Assembly (NCBI GenBank): GCA_900768135.1
Contig: CAAGBT010000055.1
Location: 124,001 to 188,000 of the forward strand
DNA: 64,000 nucleotides
Origin: an uncultured Oscillospiraceae bacterium
Lineage (GTDB): Bacteria; Bacillota; Clostridia; Oscillospirales; Oscillospiraceae
Direction: 5' to 3'
Below the pieces are notes generated by a model. The model searched no databases. It was not told where the DNA came from and was given only the letters and a program-made list of their open reading frames with translations. Below, one piece after another: positions 15,899 through 26,328 of this stretch. How positions within the stretch are numbered: the first letter of the stretch is position 1; each line of letters begins with the position of its first letter. Both the position numbers and the translations under genes were made by a program.

Positions 15899-17572
15899 TT
15901 ATCTGATCCGCGCGGCCATATCTCCGCGCAGCGCGGCGCAGAGGGCCTTTGCGCCATCTGCGGTTTCCGCGCGGGCGGAATAGTAGAGCTTCAGCTTGGG
16001 TTCTGTGCCGCTGGGGCGGACGGTGACCCTCCCGTGCGATGTGTGGAACGCAAGCACATCGCTGCGCGGCAGGCCGTCGGCACCCGAAAGATAATCGCAC
16101 ACCTGCATCACCGGCTCGCCGCCAAGCGTTTCCGGCGGATTTTCCCGCAGCAGCGTCATCACGCGCTGCATCTGCGCCATGACGCCGCCGCCCGGCATCT
16201 CCAGGCTTTGCAGCTCGTCCTGCCAGCAGCCGAAGCGCGCGTACAGCGCGTCCATGACCTGCGCGAGCGTTTTACCCTGCGTGCGGTACCATGCGGCCAT
16301 TTCGCAGCAGAGCATCGCAGCGTTTACGGCGTCCTTGTCGCGCACATGGCTGCCGGAAAGATAACCGTAGCTCTCCTCAAAGCCGAAAAGATAGCGTTCC
16401 GCCTCGCCTGCCCGCTCCAGCGAACCGATCTGCTCGCCGATGAATTTGAAGCCCGTGAGCGTGCGCCGCAGCTCCACGCCGTAGTGCGCGGCCACGGCGT
16501 CCGCCATGCCGGTGGAAACGATCGTCGTCACCGCAACGGGACGCGCGGGCATCGTGCCGTTTTCGATCCTGCGGCGGCAGAGATAGTCGAGCAGCAGCAC
16601 GCCCATTTCGTTGCCGCTGAGCGGCCGGAACCCATCGCCTTCCGGTACGGCCGCGCCCATGCGGTCGCAGTCGGGGTCGGTGCCGATGAGCAGGTCGGCG
16701 CGCAGCCTGCGCGCAAGCGCGAGGCCGCGTTCCATCGCCGCGCGCTCCTCCGGATTGGGATAGGGACAGGTGGGGAAATGCCCGTCGGGCAGCTCCTGCT
16801 CGGGGACGATGGTGATATCCTGCACGCCGATGCGGTGCAAAATGCCGGTCACGCACTCCCGGCCTGTGCCGTTGAGCGGCGTATAGACCACGCGCAGACC
16901 GGATTTGTCGCCGTTCCACACGCTTAAACGCTGCACGGCGTCAAGAAAGGCGCTGAGGCAGCTGTCCTCGATGTAGCGGATGCGCCCGTCTGAGAGCGCC
17001 TTGTCGAAGCTGCACGGCGCTGCGGCGGGGAAGAAGGGGAGTTTTTCAATTTCCTGCTGCACGGCGGCGGCAGCGGAGAGCGTGATCTGGCAGCCGTCCG
17101 GGCCGTAGACCTTATAGCCGTTATAGGCGGCGGGATTGTGGCTGGCGGTGATGCACACGCCTGCGCCGCAGCCATGGCAGCGCACCGCCCAGCTGAGCGC
17201 GGGCGTAGGCTCCAGGCGCGGATAGAGAAAAACGGCGACGCCGTTTTCCGCCAGCACGCGCGCCGCTTCGCGGGCAAACAGGTCGGAATGGATGCGGCTG
17301 TCGTAGGCAATGGCGGCGCGCAGCGGCAGCCCGGCGGATCTGAGCCAGGCGGCAAGTCCCTGCGTTGCGCGGCGCACAACATAGAGATTCATGCGGTTTG
17401 TCCCCGCGCCCAGCACGCCGCGCAGCCCGCCTGTGCCGAAGGAAAGGTCACAGGAAAAGCGGTCGTGGATCTCCGCGCTGTCGCGCGCAGGGTCGAGCGC
17501 GCGCAGCTCCTGCTGCATCTCCTCGTCCTGCGCCGATGCGAGCCATTGGCGGTAGCGTTCCAAAGCGTCCAT
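15899..17572 (-). CDS. Phosphoglucomutase/phosphomannomutase
   Basis: A 557-residue alpha-phosphohexomutase that moves phosphate between C6 and C1 of glucose or mannose. Motifs: FGTGGLRG near 46, active serine loop TASHNPAAYNGYKVY, Mg2+ loop GTDPDCDRMG, sugar loop GFEESYGYL, phosphate loop RPSGTEPK. Length matches the long PgcA-type enzymes. It reads toward the first importer and has its own promoter (17606-17634). Converting imported glucose 6-phosphate to glucose 1-phosphate would be a natural role next to a sugar-phosphate importer (inference). Confidence 0.93.
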   Translation of the reverse strand: MDALERYRQWLASAQDEEMQQELRALDPARDSAEIHDRFSCDLSFGTGGLRGVLGAGTNRMNLYVVRRATQGLAAWLRSAGLPLRAAIAYDSRIHSDLFAREAARVLAENGVAVFLYPRLEPTPALSWAVRCHGCGAGVCITASHNPAAYNGYKVYGPDGCQITLSAAAAVQQEIEKLPFFPAAAPCSFDKALSDGRIRYIEDSCLSAFLDAVQRLSVWNGDKSGLRVVYTPLNGTGRECVTGILHRIGVQDITIVPEQELPDGHFPTCPYPNPEERAAMERGLALARRLRADLLIGTDPDCDRMGAAVPEGDGFRPLSGNEMGVLLLDYLCRRRIENGTMPARPVAVTTIVSTGMADAVAAHYGVELRRTLTGFKFIGEQIGSLERAGEAERYLFGFEESYGYLSGSHVRDKDAVNAAMLCCEMAAWYRTQGKTLAQVMDALYARFGCWQDELQSLEMPGGGVMAQMQRVMTLLRENPPETLGGEPVMQVCDYLSGADGLPRSDVLAFHTSHGRVTVRPSGTEPKLKLYYSARAETADGAKALCAALRGDMAARIR

Positions 17573-17605
17573 ATCCTGCCTCCGTAAGCAAAGAAGTTCA
17601 AGCCT

Positions 17606-17634
17606 GTTATAGCACGCTTTGTCCTGCCCGTCCA
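17606..17634 (-). promoter_or_regulatory. SigA-type promoter
   Basis: Minus strand TGGACG (17634-17629), 17-nt spacer, TATAAC (17611-17606), before the phosphohexomutase. Confidence 0.6.
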
Positions 17635-17645
17635 GAAGATATTCG

Positions 17646-17674
17646 TTGCAAAGCGGATGCTTTCTTGATAAAAT
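17646..17674 (+). promoter_or_regulatory. SigA-type promoter
   Basis: TTGCAA (17646-17651), 17-nt spacer, TAAAAT (17669-17674), 33 nt before the sensor operon. Confidence 0.65.
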
Positions 17675-17706
17675 GAAAAGAAACGGAAAGCGGGAGGGGG
17701 ATATTC

Positions 17707-18714
17707 ATGCGCCGTATCTGTGTTCTGCTGGCCACGCTCGGATTTGTGCTGGCACTGTGTGCCGGCTGCGCGGGGACGCGCGCGCAGGATGCGTCCTCCT
17801 TTGCGCCTGCCGAGGAAGACCGGCTCGTTATCTTTACCTCGCACAAGGAGAACATTTATGCGCCCATCATCGAGGAGTTTGAGCAGCGCACCGGGATCTG
17901 GGTCGAGGTGGAAAGCGGCGGCAGCGTGACAATGCTGAACCGCATCGCCGCAGGGGACAGCGGCTGCGACGTGATGTTTGGCGGCGGGGCGGACAGCCTG
18001 ACCGCCTGCAGTGATTGCTTCGCGCCCTATGAGAGCGAAAATGCAGCTGCCATCGCGCCGGAGTATGATCTTGGCGGCGGCGCGTGGACGCCGTTTTCCG
18101 CGCTTTCCATCGTGCTGGTATACAATACCAAGCTGGTGCGGCAGAATCTGCCGCACGGCTGGGCGGATCTGTTCGACAGCGGCTGGCGCGGGCGCATCGC
18201 TTTCGCCGATCCCTGTGCCTCCGGTTCGGCCTACACGGCGCTCTGCGCGCTTGCGCAGTTATCCGGCGGCACGGAGCAGGCGTTCGCCGCTTTTGCACGC
18301 AACCTCGGCTATGAAACGCTCCCGGATTCCGGCGATGTGATCGCCGCCGTGGCGGATGGGCGCTGCTACATCGGCGTAACGCTGGAGGAAAACGCCCGCA
18401 ACGCCATTGCCGAGGGGATGGATGTGGCGATTGTTTATCCCGAGGAGGGAACGCTGGTGCTGCCGGACGGCGCGGCTGTGGTCAAGGGATGCGCGCACGA
18501 GGAAAACGCCCGCCGCTTTATCGATTTTCTTCTTCTGCCGGAGACGCAGCGCCACCTGGCAAGCGAGATCAGTCGGCGCAGTGTGCGCGCAGACGTTGGC
18601 GCGGGCGATATGCCGGAGATATTACCGCTTGCATACGATCTTTCCTGGGCGGGCGCGCAGCGGGAAAGCATTCTGGACACATGGCGCGCGCTTTGCGGAG
18701 AGGACGCGCCATGA
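17707..18714 (+). CDS. HptA-like sensory binding lipoprotein
   Basis: A 335-residue lipoprotein (lipobox LCAGC) with an iron(III)/AfuA-type binding fold: RLVIFTSHKENIYAPIIEEF, then SGCDVMFGGG and YNTKLV. Unlike the two transporter binding proteins it is encoded in an operon with a histidine kinase and response regulator; its stop overlaps the kinase start (ATGA). The same gene order (binding protein, YesM-like kinase, AraC-like regulator) is that of staphylococcal HptARS, where HptA senses extracellular glucose 6-phosphate. It is therefore more likely a co-sensor than a transport component. The ligand is inferred. Confidence 0.8.
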   Translation: MRRICVLLATLGFVLALCAGCAGTRAQDASSFAPAEEDRLVIFTSHKENIYAPIIEEFEQRTGIWVEVESGGSVTMLNRIAAGDSGCDVMFGGGADSLTACSDCFAPYESENAAAIAPEYDLGGGAWTPFSALSIVLVYNTKLVRQNLPHGWADLFDSGWRGRIAFADPCASGSAYTALCALAQLSGGTEQAFAAFARNLGYETLPDSGDVIAAVADGRCYIGVTLEENARNAIAEGMDVAIVYPEEGTLVLPDGAAVVKGCAHEENARRFIDFLLLPETQRHLASEISRRSVRADVGAGDMPEILPLAYDLSWAGAQRESILDTWRALCGEDAP

Positions 18715-20390
18715 GAGAGTGGATCGAGCGTTCGTTCCGCAACCGCATCTTTTTCACCGTGCTGCTCGTGGCGCTTGTACCGCTGCTGCTGTGCGATGTG
18801 CTGATGACGCAGGTGATGATCGCGCGCAGCGAGCGCACGCTCGCGCGCGAAGCGCAGGAGGAAATGGATGCGCTCGGCGCGCAGCTGGACGCACAGCTGG
18901 ACGAGAGCGTGAGCGCGGCGCGGGAGCTGGCCGAAAGCACTGTAGCGCGCAGCGCGCTGCGCCGCGGCGGGAACGATTCCCGCACGCTTTACCAGCTGCT
19001 GCACCGCGACACGGTGGCGCTGCGCGCCTATGCGGACTTTGAGATCTACAACGCCGAGGGAGAGTGTCTGTATACAACTGCCGCCGAGCAGAGCGCCGTG
19101 CGGCGGGACACCGACTGGGGCTTGCTGTATGCCGCACGCACAGCGGGAGACACGGTGCTGCGCGCGGAGAATGGCGCCCTGTGCGGCGCGTGTACGGTAA
19201 CGGCCTACGGCGGCGAGGTGCTGGGCTACGCGCTCTTCCGCATGGACGGCGCGGGGCTGAGCGCGCTGTTTGCGCCGCTGCTGCGTCCGTCCGACGATAT
19301 CCTGCTGGTCGATCCGACGTGGCGCATGGTCTACAGCTCGCAGTCCGTCCACGCCGCCGATACGCTGGCGGTGCTGCGCGCGCAGCTGCTTTCGGGCGGA
19401 AAACTCTCGGGCGGACAGGAGGACTGCGGCTATTTCGTCCGCGCGGGCAGGGCGGGCTTTTCCCTGATCCTCCAGCAGCCGCGCACCTACACCGCGCAGG
19501 CCGTCCGCTCGATCTACCTGGTCGCGGGCGTGATGGGCGTGCTGTGCCTTGCGCTGTGCCTTGCTGCGGCCTGGCTGCTCAGCCGGCATCTGTCCGAACC
19601 TGTGGGGGAGCTGGACAGCGCCATGCGGCGCGTGGAGGGCGGCGATTATGACGTGCGCATCCAGAGCGCGCGCCGCGACGAAATGGGCCGCCTTGCCGCA
19701 AGCTTTGACCGCATGACCGGCGAGTACCGCCAGAATCTTGCGCGCAGTGTACAGCGCGAGCGTGAGCTGAATGAAACGCGGCTGCGGATGCTGCAATCGC
19801 AGCTGAACCCGCATTTCCTCTATAATACGCTCGACTGTATGAAGTGGCTTGGCGTCACCGGCGGCGTTCCGCAGGTGGCGGAGCTTGCCGCCGACCTTGC
19901 CGCCCTGCTGCGCGCGGGCATTTCCGGCAGCGAGCGCATCACGCTGGAGCAGGAGCTGGAGCTGGTGAGCCGCTATCTTGCGATTCAGGAGGTGCGCTTC
20001 GGCGACCGTTTTGTCTGCGAGATCGATGTGGACGAGCGCTTCCGCTACCTGCTGGTTCCAAAGCTTATCTTGCAGCCGCTGGTGGAAAACGCCATCATCC
20101 ACGGCGTGAACGACAGTGACGAGGGATTCATCAAGCTTTGGGCGGAGGAGGATGCCGGCGATCTGCTGCTGAAGGTATCGGACAACGGAGGCGGAATGCC
20201 GGAGGAGGTGCTGCGCCGGATCCGGAACCACGAGGAGATCCCCGGCGGGCATCTGGGGCTGAACAATGTGGACCGCATTGTGCGGCTTTCCTATGGTGCG
20301 CGCTGCGGGCTGAGTGCGTGGAAGAACGCGGACGGCGGCTGCACCGTGCAGCTGCGCCTGCCGATGGAGAAGGGGGAGGAAGTATGCTGA
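18711..20390 (+). CDS. YesM/HptS-like sensor histidine kinase
   Basis: A 559-residue membrane kinase. Membrane helix 1 is at about 12-33, an extracellular sensing region follows to about 265, helix 2 is at about 268-290, then HAMP (about 291-345). The His_kinase motif LQSQLNPHFLYNTLD holds the phospho-accepting His368; the ATPase domain shows VENAIIHG and DNGGGMP. This is the LytS/YesM class that pairs with AraC-type regulators. It overlaps the genes on both sides (4 nt and 7 nt), so all three are translationally coupled. Confidence 0.92.
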   Translation: MREWIERSFRNRIFFTVLLVALVPLLLCDVLMTQVMIARSERTLAREAQEEMDALGAQLDAQLDESVSAARELAESTVARSALRRGGNDSRTLYQLLHRDTVALRAYADFEIYNAEGECLYTTAAEQSAVRRDTDWGLLYAARTAGDTVLRAENGALCGACTVTAYGGEVLGYALFRMDGAGLSALFAPLLRPSDDILLVDPTWRMVYSSQSVHAADTLAVLRAQLLSGGKLSGGQEDCGYFVRAGRAGFSLILQQPRTYTAQAVRSIYLVAGVMGVLCLALCLAAAWLLSRHLSEPVGELDSAMRRVEGGDYDVRIQSARRDEMGRLAASFDRMTGEYRQNLARSVQRERELNETRLRMLQSQLNPHFLYNTLDCMKWLGVTGGVPQVAELAADLAALLRAGISGSERITLEQELELVSRYLAIQEVRFGDRFVCEIDVDERFRYLLVPKLILQPLVENAIIHGVNDSDEGFIKLWAEEDAGDLLLKVSDNGGGMPEEVLRRIRNHEEIPGGHLGLNNVDRIVRLSYGARCGLSAWKNADGGCTVQLRLPMEKGEEVC

Positions 20391-21133
20391 AGGTACTCAT
20401 CGTGGACGACGAGGCCGTGGTGCGCCGCGGCATTGTGCTGGGCGTGGACTGGGCGTTGCTCGGCTGCGCCGTGGTCGGCGAGGCGGCAAACGGCGAAGAG
20501 GGGCTTGCCGCCGCCGGGCGCTACAGCCCGAACCTCATTATCACCGATGTGCGGATGCCGCGCATGGACGGGATCGAAATGATGAACCGCCTGCGCGAGC
20601 GCGGCTATGCAGGCCATATCATCGTCCTTACGGCGTATAACGACTTTGACTATGCCCGCTCCGCCCTGCGCTACGGCGCTGCGGATTACCTGCTCAAACC
20701 CTTCCGCGATCAGGAGCTGGCCGCAGCCATCGGGCGCGTGCAGCAGAAAGAGGAAGCGGCGCTGAACCGCACGGCGCAGGACGACCTGCTGGCCCTGCCC
20801 AAGGGCGATAAGAGCAAATACGTTTTGCAGACGCTGGAATACATTGCGGCGCATTACGCCGATGCGGATATCAACATCACGAGCATCGCCCGCTCCATCG
20901 GCATCAGCGAAGGGCATCTGAGCCATATTTTCAAAAAGGAGACGAGCTATACCGCCCTCGGCTACCTCACGCAGTACCGCATCCACATGGCCCGCAGGCT
21001 GCTTGCCGACTGCCGCTACAAGGTCTATGAGGTGGCGGCCATGGTGGGATACCGGGACGTGGCCTATTTCGGCGCAACGTTCAAAAAGCTCACGGGGCTG
21101 TCCCCGTCGGAATACCAGGATCGCTGCCGCTGA
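20384..21133 (+). CDS. AraC-type response regulator (YesN/HptR-like)
   Basis: A 249-residue regulator. Receiver domain 1-120 with phospho-accepting Asp55 (ITDVRMP), acidic pair in IVDDE, and Lys in LLKPF; then an AraC helix-turn-helix domain at about 145-247 (ITSIARSIGISEGHLSHIF and VAAMVGYRDVAYFGATF). Members bind direct repeats one or two helical turns apart just upstream of -35, which is what lies before both transporter operons. GGGGAGG precedes the ATG. Probably the activator of both importers. Confidence 0.93.
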   Translation: MLKVLIVDDEAVVRRGIVLGVDWALLGCAVVGEAANGEEGLAAAGRYSPNLIITDVRMPRMDGIEMMNRLRERGYAGHIIVLTAYNDFDYARSALRYGAADYLLKPFRDQELAAAIGRVQQKEEAALNRTAQDDLLALPKGDKSKYVLQTLEYIAAHYADADINITSIARSIGISEGHLSHIFKKETSYTALGYLTQYRIHMARRLLADCRYKVYEVAAMVGYRDVAYFGATFKKLTGLSPSEYQDRCR

Positions 21134-21192
21134 TAAAACGGCCAAAAACATACCAAACAGCCGGGCAGAATTTGGAAGAGACGATTATACTT

Positions 21193-21257
21193 TCGCAGAA
21201 TTGTCCGGATAATCGCAGAGTTGTCCCATTTCACCGCAAGCGGGTGAACGGTATAAT
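21193..21257 (+). promoter_or_regulatory. Paired 20-bp-spaced operator and promoter
   Basis: TCGCAGAATTGTCC (21193-21206) and TCGCAGAGTTGTCC (21213-21226) repeat every 20 bp, 13 of 14 identical. The -10 TATAAT (21252-21257) has no good -35. The second repeat's GCA core lies 37 nt before the -10, the same as in the first importer's promoter. Confidence 0.65.
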
Positions 21258-21309
21258 GATAAACGATAGCAAGCTATGCTATTACTATGATGAATGAAGG
21301 AGAAACACG

Positions 21310-22566
21310 ATGAAAAGAAAGCTTTTGGCGCTGCTTCTTGCCGCTGTGATGGTCCTTTCCCTTGCCGCCTGCGGCGATAAGAAGGACGACGCACAGGACG
21401 AGAACCTGCCTGCCGAGGACGTCAAGGACTACTCGGGCTACACCATCCGCATCTATTCCAATTCCAACTCCACCGAACGCACCACCTGGCTGATCAACGA
21501 GGCCAAGGATGCCGGCTTCACCATTTCGATCGACGATAACTCCGTTATCTCCGGCGATACCGCCGCTATCCAGGCTGCCAACGAAAACAAGGACGGCGAC
21601 ATTCTCTTCGGCCTGAACGAGACCCGCTGGAGCCAGGTCGTTGACGGCGTTTACGAGAACCTCAAGCTCGTTGACTGGACGCCGACCTGGGCGGGCGAGG
21701 TCGGCGAATATGCCTATCCGGGCAGCGCTTACGGCCTTGTCATCCAGAACGTGCTGATGCTCTACCGCAACGATGAGCTTGGCACCAACGGCGAGAAGCT
21801 GCACTTCCAGCACTGGGCCGACATCGTTAACTGCGGCTACAGCTGGTACCGCCAGAACAAGGTCGGCGGCACGACCAACGCCAACATCAACTCCGCCATG
21901 CTCTATGCCTTTGTCGATCCCGCTTCTCCCGCCGGCGGCATCTCCACCGACGGCTGGAAGACCCTGTGGCAGTACTGCGCCAACGGCGTGTATTCCTCCG
22001 ACGATAGCTACAAGTACGGCTTTGACCCACTGAACAAGGGCGACGTTGCCGTTTCCACCTTCTATTCCTCCTCCCTCTACGGCAAGATCGACGCCGCCGC
22101 GGAAAGCTCCGAGAATCCCCTCAAGGGCGCTCTCCAGCCGGAGAACTGGGATCTCGTTGAGATCGACGACGGCACCTACTACATCGCCGAGTACATCGGC
22201 ATCCTCGACAAGGCCGGCCGCAGCGAGGAAGAGACCGAGGCCGTTAAGGCGTTTGCCGAGTGGTTCGGCTCCGCTGAGACGCAGGCTGCCTGGGGCGAAG
22301 AGTTCGACTCCTATCCCTGCAACACTGCCGCCGCCAACATTCTCTATCCCGATGGCATCCCCTCCATCTATACGCTCAAGAACTTTGCCCTCAGCACCGT
22401 GGAAGGCACCGACATGACCTATGCCGAGTATGTTGCCGCGCACTCCAGCGAGTGGACCAACATCATGACCAACCTTGGCTTCTACTGGGCGGACGCTTCC
22501 GCCGCCGTGGCTGAGCCTGACTGGGACAACCTTGACTGGGCGACCCTGACGCAGGCGAAGGAGTAA
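21310..22566 (+). CDS. Second AfuA-like ABC binding lipoprotein
   Basis: A 418-residue binding lipoprotein (lipobox LAAC). The fold begins SGYTIRIYSNSNSTERTTWL and carries DILFGLNETRW in the position of the metal/phosphate-binding loop of AfuA relatives; it is divergent from the binding protein at 11609 and longer. It heads an operon with ATPase, two-domain permease, HAD phosphatase and ManA. Codon use is strongly biased to C-ending codons, as for the first binding protein, consistent with high expression. Ligand inferred to be a phosphorylated sugar; an iron or polyamine ligand cannot be excluded. Confidence 0.82.
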   Translation: MKRKLLALLLAAVMVLSLAACGDKKDDAQDENLPAEDVKDYSGYTIRIYSNSNSTERTTWLINEAKDAGFTISIDDNSVISGDTAAIQAANENKDGDILFGLNETRWSQVVDGVYENLKLVDWTPTWAGEVGEYAYPGSAYGLVIQNVLMLYRNDELGTNGEKLHFQHWADIVNCGYSWYRQNKVGGTTNANINSAMLYAFVDPASPAGGISTDGWKTLWQYCANGVYSSDDSYKYGFDPLNKGDVAVSTFYSSSLYGKIDAAAESSENPLKGALQPENWDLVEIDDGTYYIAEYIGILDKAGRSEEETEAVKAFAEWFGSAETQAAWGEEFDSYPCNTAAANILYPDGIPSIYTLKNFALSTVEGTDMTYAEYVAAHSSEWTNIMTNLGFYWADASAAVAEPDWDNLDWATLTQAKE

Positions 22567-22631
22567 TCCCTGCCGCACCGCTCCCCGCGAGACGGCTCGA
22601 ACGGGGAAGGAAAGACCATACAGCACGCTTT

Positions 22632-22664
22632 GCAGGGCGGGCCGGCGCTGCCGGCCCGCCCTGC
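22632..22664 (+). other. 15-bp intergenic hairpin
   Basis: Perfect stem 22632-22646 with 22650-22664 and a 3-nt loop, not followed by a T-run. Located between binding-protein and ATPase genes; such hairpins often stabilise the upstream mRNA segment. Confidence 0.75.
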
Positions 22665-22696
22665 TCCCAATGATCCAACAAAAAGGAGAAATGATT

Positions 22697-23730
<1,034 letters not shown>

Positions 23731-23731
<1 letters not shown>

Positions 23732-25695
23732 TGGGCGCGGCGCTGGATAAGCGGCGCTTTGACGCCGCGTTCGTGGTGCGGATGCTCGGCATCGTTCTGT
23801 TTGCCTACTTTTTCTTCGGCTTCATGCTCATGCCGTGCCTGAACACGCTTACAAGCATTTTCAACGCCACCAACGCCGCCGGCGAACGCGACCCGCTGGC
23901 GGTCATCCGCTTTTTCTTTGCGGGCAACATGGGGCGCTATGTGTGGAACTCGCTCAAGCTCGCCATCTGCCTGGTGATCACCGTAAATGTGGTGGGCGTT
24001 TCCATCGTGCTGCTCACGGAGTACTTTGATATCAAGGGCGCGAATATCCTGCGCCTTGGCTATATGACCACGATGATCTATTCCGGCGTCGCGCTGGTCA
24101 CGGGCTATCTGTTCCTCTATGCGTCCGACGGCATTCTGACAACAGCTCTGGCTGAAGCGTTTCCCAATTTCAACACGAGCTGGTTCTCCGGCTTCAATGC
24201 GGTGCTGTTCACCATGACCTTTGCCTGCACAAGCAACCACGCGCTCTTTTTGCGCAACGCCATCCGCGGCATCGATTACAACACCGTGGAGGCTGCGCGC
24301 AACATGGGCGCAAAGCCGTTCAAGGTGCTGTGGAAGGTCGTTTTTCCCACGCTCGTTCCCACAATGTTCTCGCTGACGGTCATGACCTTTATCACCGGCC
24401 TGTGCGCCATGTCCGCGCCGACCCTGCTGGGCTACGACTCCATCAACCCTGAGATCGTGCGTCTGGCCGGCTCGTCTGTTGCGGACGAATCGTTCCCGCA
24501 GGCGCGCGCGGCGCTGCTGTCGATCATTCTGGCAATGTTCACCATCGTGCTGCTGACGGTGCTTTCCGCCTATGAGCGCAAGGGCCACTACCTTTCCGTT
24601 TCCAAGACGAAGGCAAAGCTCCAGAAGCAGAAAATCACCAATCCCGTATGGAATGCGGTCGCCCACGTTTACGCCTATGTGCTGTTCGTCATCTATATGA
24701 TCCCCGTGGTGATGATCATCCTGTTCTCGTTCCAGACCTACGGCGCCATCCGCATGAAGAAGCTCGATCTTTCCAACTGGACGCTTGTCAACTTCTTCGG
24801 CACGCAGGACTACCAGTATCTCACCTCGCGCGGCACCTACAAGGTGCGCGAGGGGTCGATCTCCGGCCTTTTTGCCAACGAGGCAACGCTTGGCGGCATC
24901 AAGATGAGCTTTGAGCTTTCCGTCATTGCTGCGGCGCTGGCGTGCCTGATTGTGGTGATCGCCTGCAACTACATCTTCAAAAACCGCAGCAAAAAATCCG
25001 GCGTGGTGCTGGAGTATTGCCTGCTGTTTCCCTGGCTGCTGCCCACGATCCTGATCTGCTACTCCTACCGCACCTATTTCAATTCCGAAGCGATCTGGTA
25101 TGTCGGCAATGCAAACCTCTATTTTGCCGAAAATGTGCGCATTCTGATCGTGCTGGCCTACACGGTGGTCAAGCTGCCATTCTCGCTGCGCATGATCAAG
25201 GCGGCGTTCTACGCCATTGACAACGAACTGGAGGACGCTGCGCGCAACATGGGCGCGAGCGGCATCATGACCTTCCTGAAGGTAAAGCTGCCCATCATTC
25301 TGCCGAGCGTGCTGGCGGTGTTTGCGCTGAACTTCAACGCGCTGTTCACAGAATACGATATGTCGGCGACCTTTGCCAGCTCTTACGGCACGAGCTATGC
25401 CATGGTGATCCAGTCGATGTGCCGCGAGGAGGGGCTGTACGGCTATAATGTCAACGCCTCCGGCAGGCGGTGCGCCTCTACGGTGTTCATCATGCTGCTC
25501 TCGGGCCTGATCCTGTACCTCGTCTACGGTGTGGGCGCGCGGGATCTGGGCGAGCGGCTGGAGGCGAGAGAGCGCCGCAGCCGCCGTATGGAAAAGCTGA
25601 CAGGCCTTTTCAAAAAGCGGCCCGCCGCTGCGGCGAAAGCGGAAGCGGCGGCGGTTGCTGCCGTGCCCGCAGAGGAGCCGGGGGAGAAGCTATGA
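23731..25695 (+). CDS. ABC permease, two domains fused
   Basis: A 654-residue permease with two halves of about six membrane helices each. EAA loops: VEAARNMGAKPFKVLWKV near residue 188 and LEDAARNMGASGIMTF near residue 505. Larger than the first permease because of a longer extracellular segment in the second half and a charged Ala/Lys/Glu-rich tail. It should work with the ATPase and the binding protein at 21310. The ATG overlaps the ATPase stop. Confidence 0.9.
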
Positions 25696-26294
25696 TCGAT
25701 ACCATTGTATTTGATATGGGCGGCGTCCTTGTCGATTTCAGCGCGGAGCTGTTTTCAAAGCGGCTGCACGTCGGCGCGGAGGGCCAGGAGCTGCTCACGC
25801 GGCATCTGCTGCGCACGACCGACTGGGTGCGCCTTGACCGTGGCACCATCACTGAGGAGGAGGTCGCCGCGCACGCCTGCGCAAGGCTCCCCGAAGAGCT
25901 GCACGCCGCCGTGGATTATATCGTCAACCACTGGAACGAGCCGATCTCTCCGGTGGAGGGAACGGCGGATGTGGCGCGCGCGCTGAAGGCGCGCGGCTAC
26001 ACGCTGTACCTGCTTTCAAACGCGAGCCGCCGCCAGCACGACTACTGGCCGGATATTCCGGGCAGCGAGTGCTTTTCCGGCACGCTGATCTCGGCGGACG
26101 TCCATCTGCTCAAGCCGGAGGCGGCGATCTACGCAGAGCTGTTCCGGAAGTTTACGCTTCGACCGGAGCAATGTTTCTTCATCGATGATTTTCCGCCGAA
26201 TATCGAAGCGGCGGAAAACGCCGGGATGCAGGGCGTTGTGTTCCACGATGCGCGCCAGCTTGAAGACGAACTCAAAAAGCGCGGGATCCTCTGA
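25692..26294 (+). CDS. HAD-superfamily hydrolase
   Basis: A 200-residue HAD subfamily IA enzyme, probably a small-molecule phosphatase. Motif I FDMGGVLVDF (nucleophile Asp8), motif II LLSNAS, motif III Lys in HLLKPEAAIY, motif IV FIDDFPPNI. The gene overlaps the permease by 4 nt (ATGA). Within a putative sugar-phosphate importer operon it could dephosphorylate an imported sugar phosphate or protect against its toxicity (inference). Most similar in style to YihX, an alpha-glucose-1-phosphatase, but substrate is not determined. Confidence 0.85.
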   Translation: MIDTIVFDMGGVLVDFSAELFSKRLHVGAEGQELLTRHLLRTTDWVRLDRGTITEEEVAAHACARLPEELHAAVDYIVNHWNEPISPVEGTADVARALKARGYTLYLLSNASRRQHDYWPDIPGSECFSGTLISADVHLLKPEAAIYAELFRKFTLRPEQCFFIDDFPPNIEAAENAGMQGVVFHDARQLEDELKKRGIL

Positions 26295-26304
26295 TCCCGC
26301 GCTT
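26277..26304 (+). other. 12-bp hairpin between HAD and manA
   Basis: Stem AAGCGCGGGATC (26277-26288) with GATCCCGCGCTT (26293-26304), overlapping the HAD stop codon. Only a short T-run, so at most a partial terminator. Confidence 0.6.
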
Positions 26305-26328
26305 TCCTATGAAAGGAGACTGCCTGTT

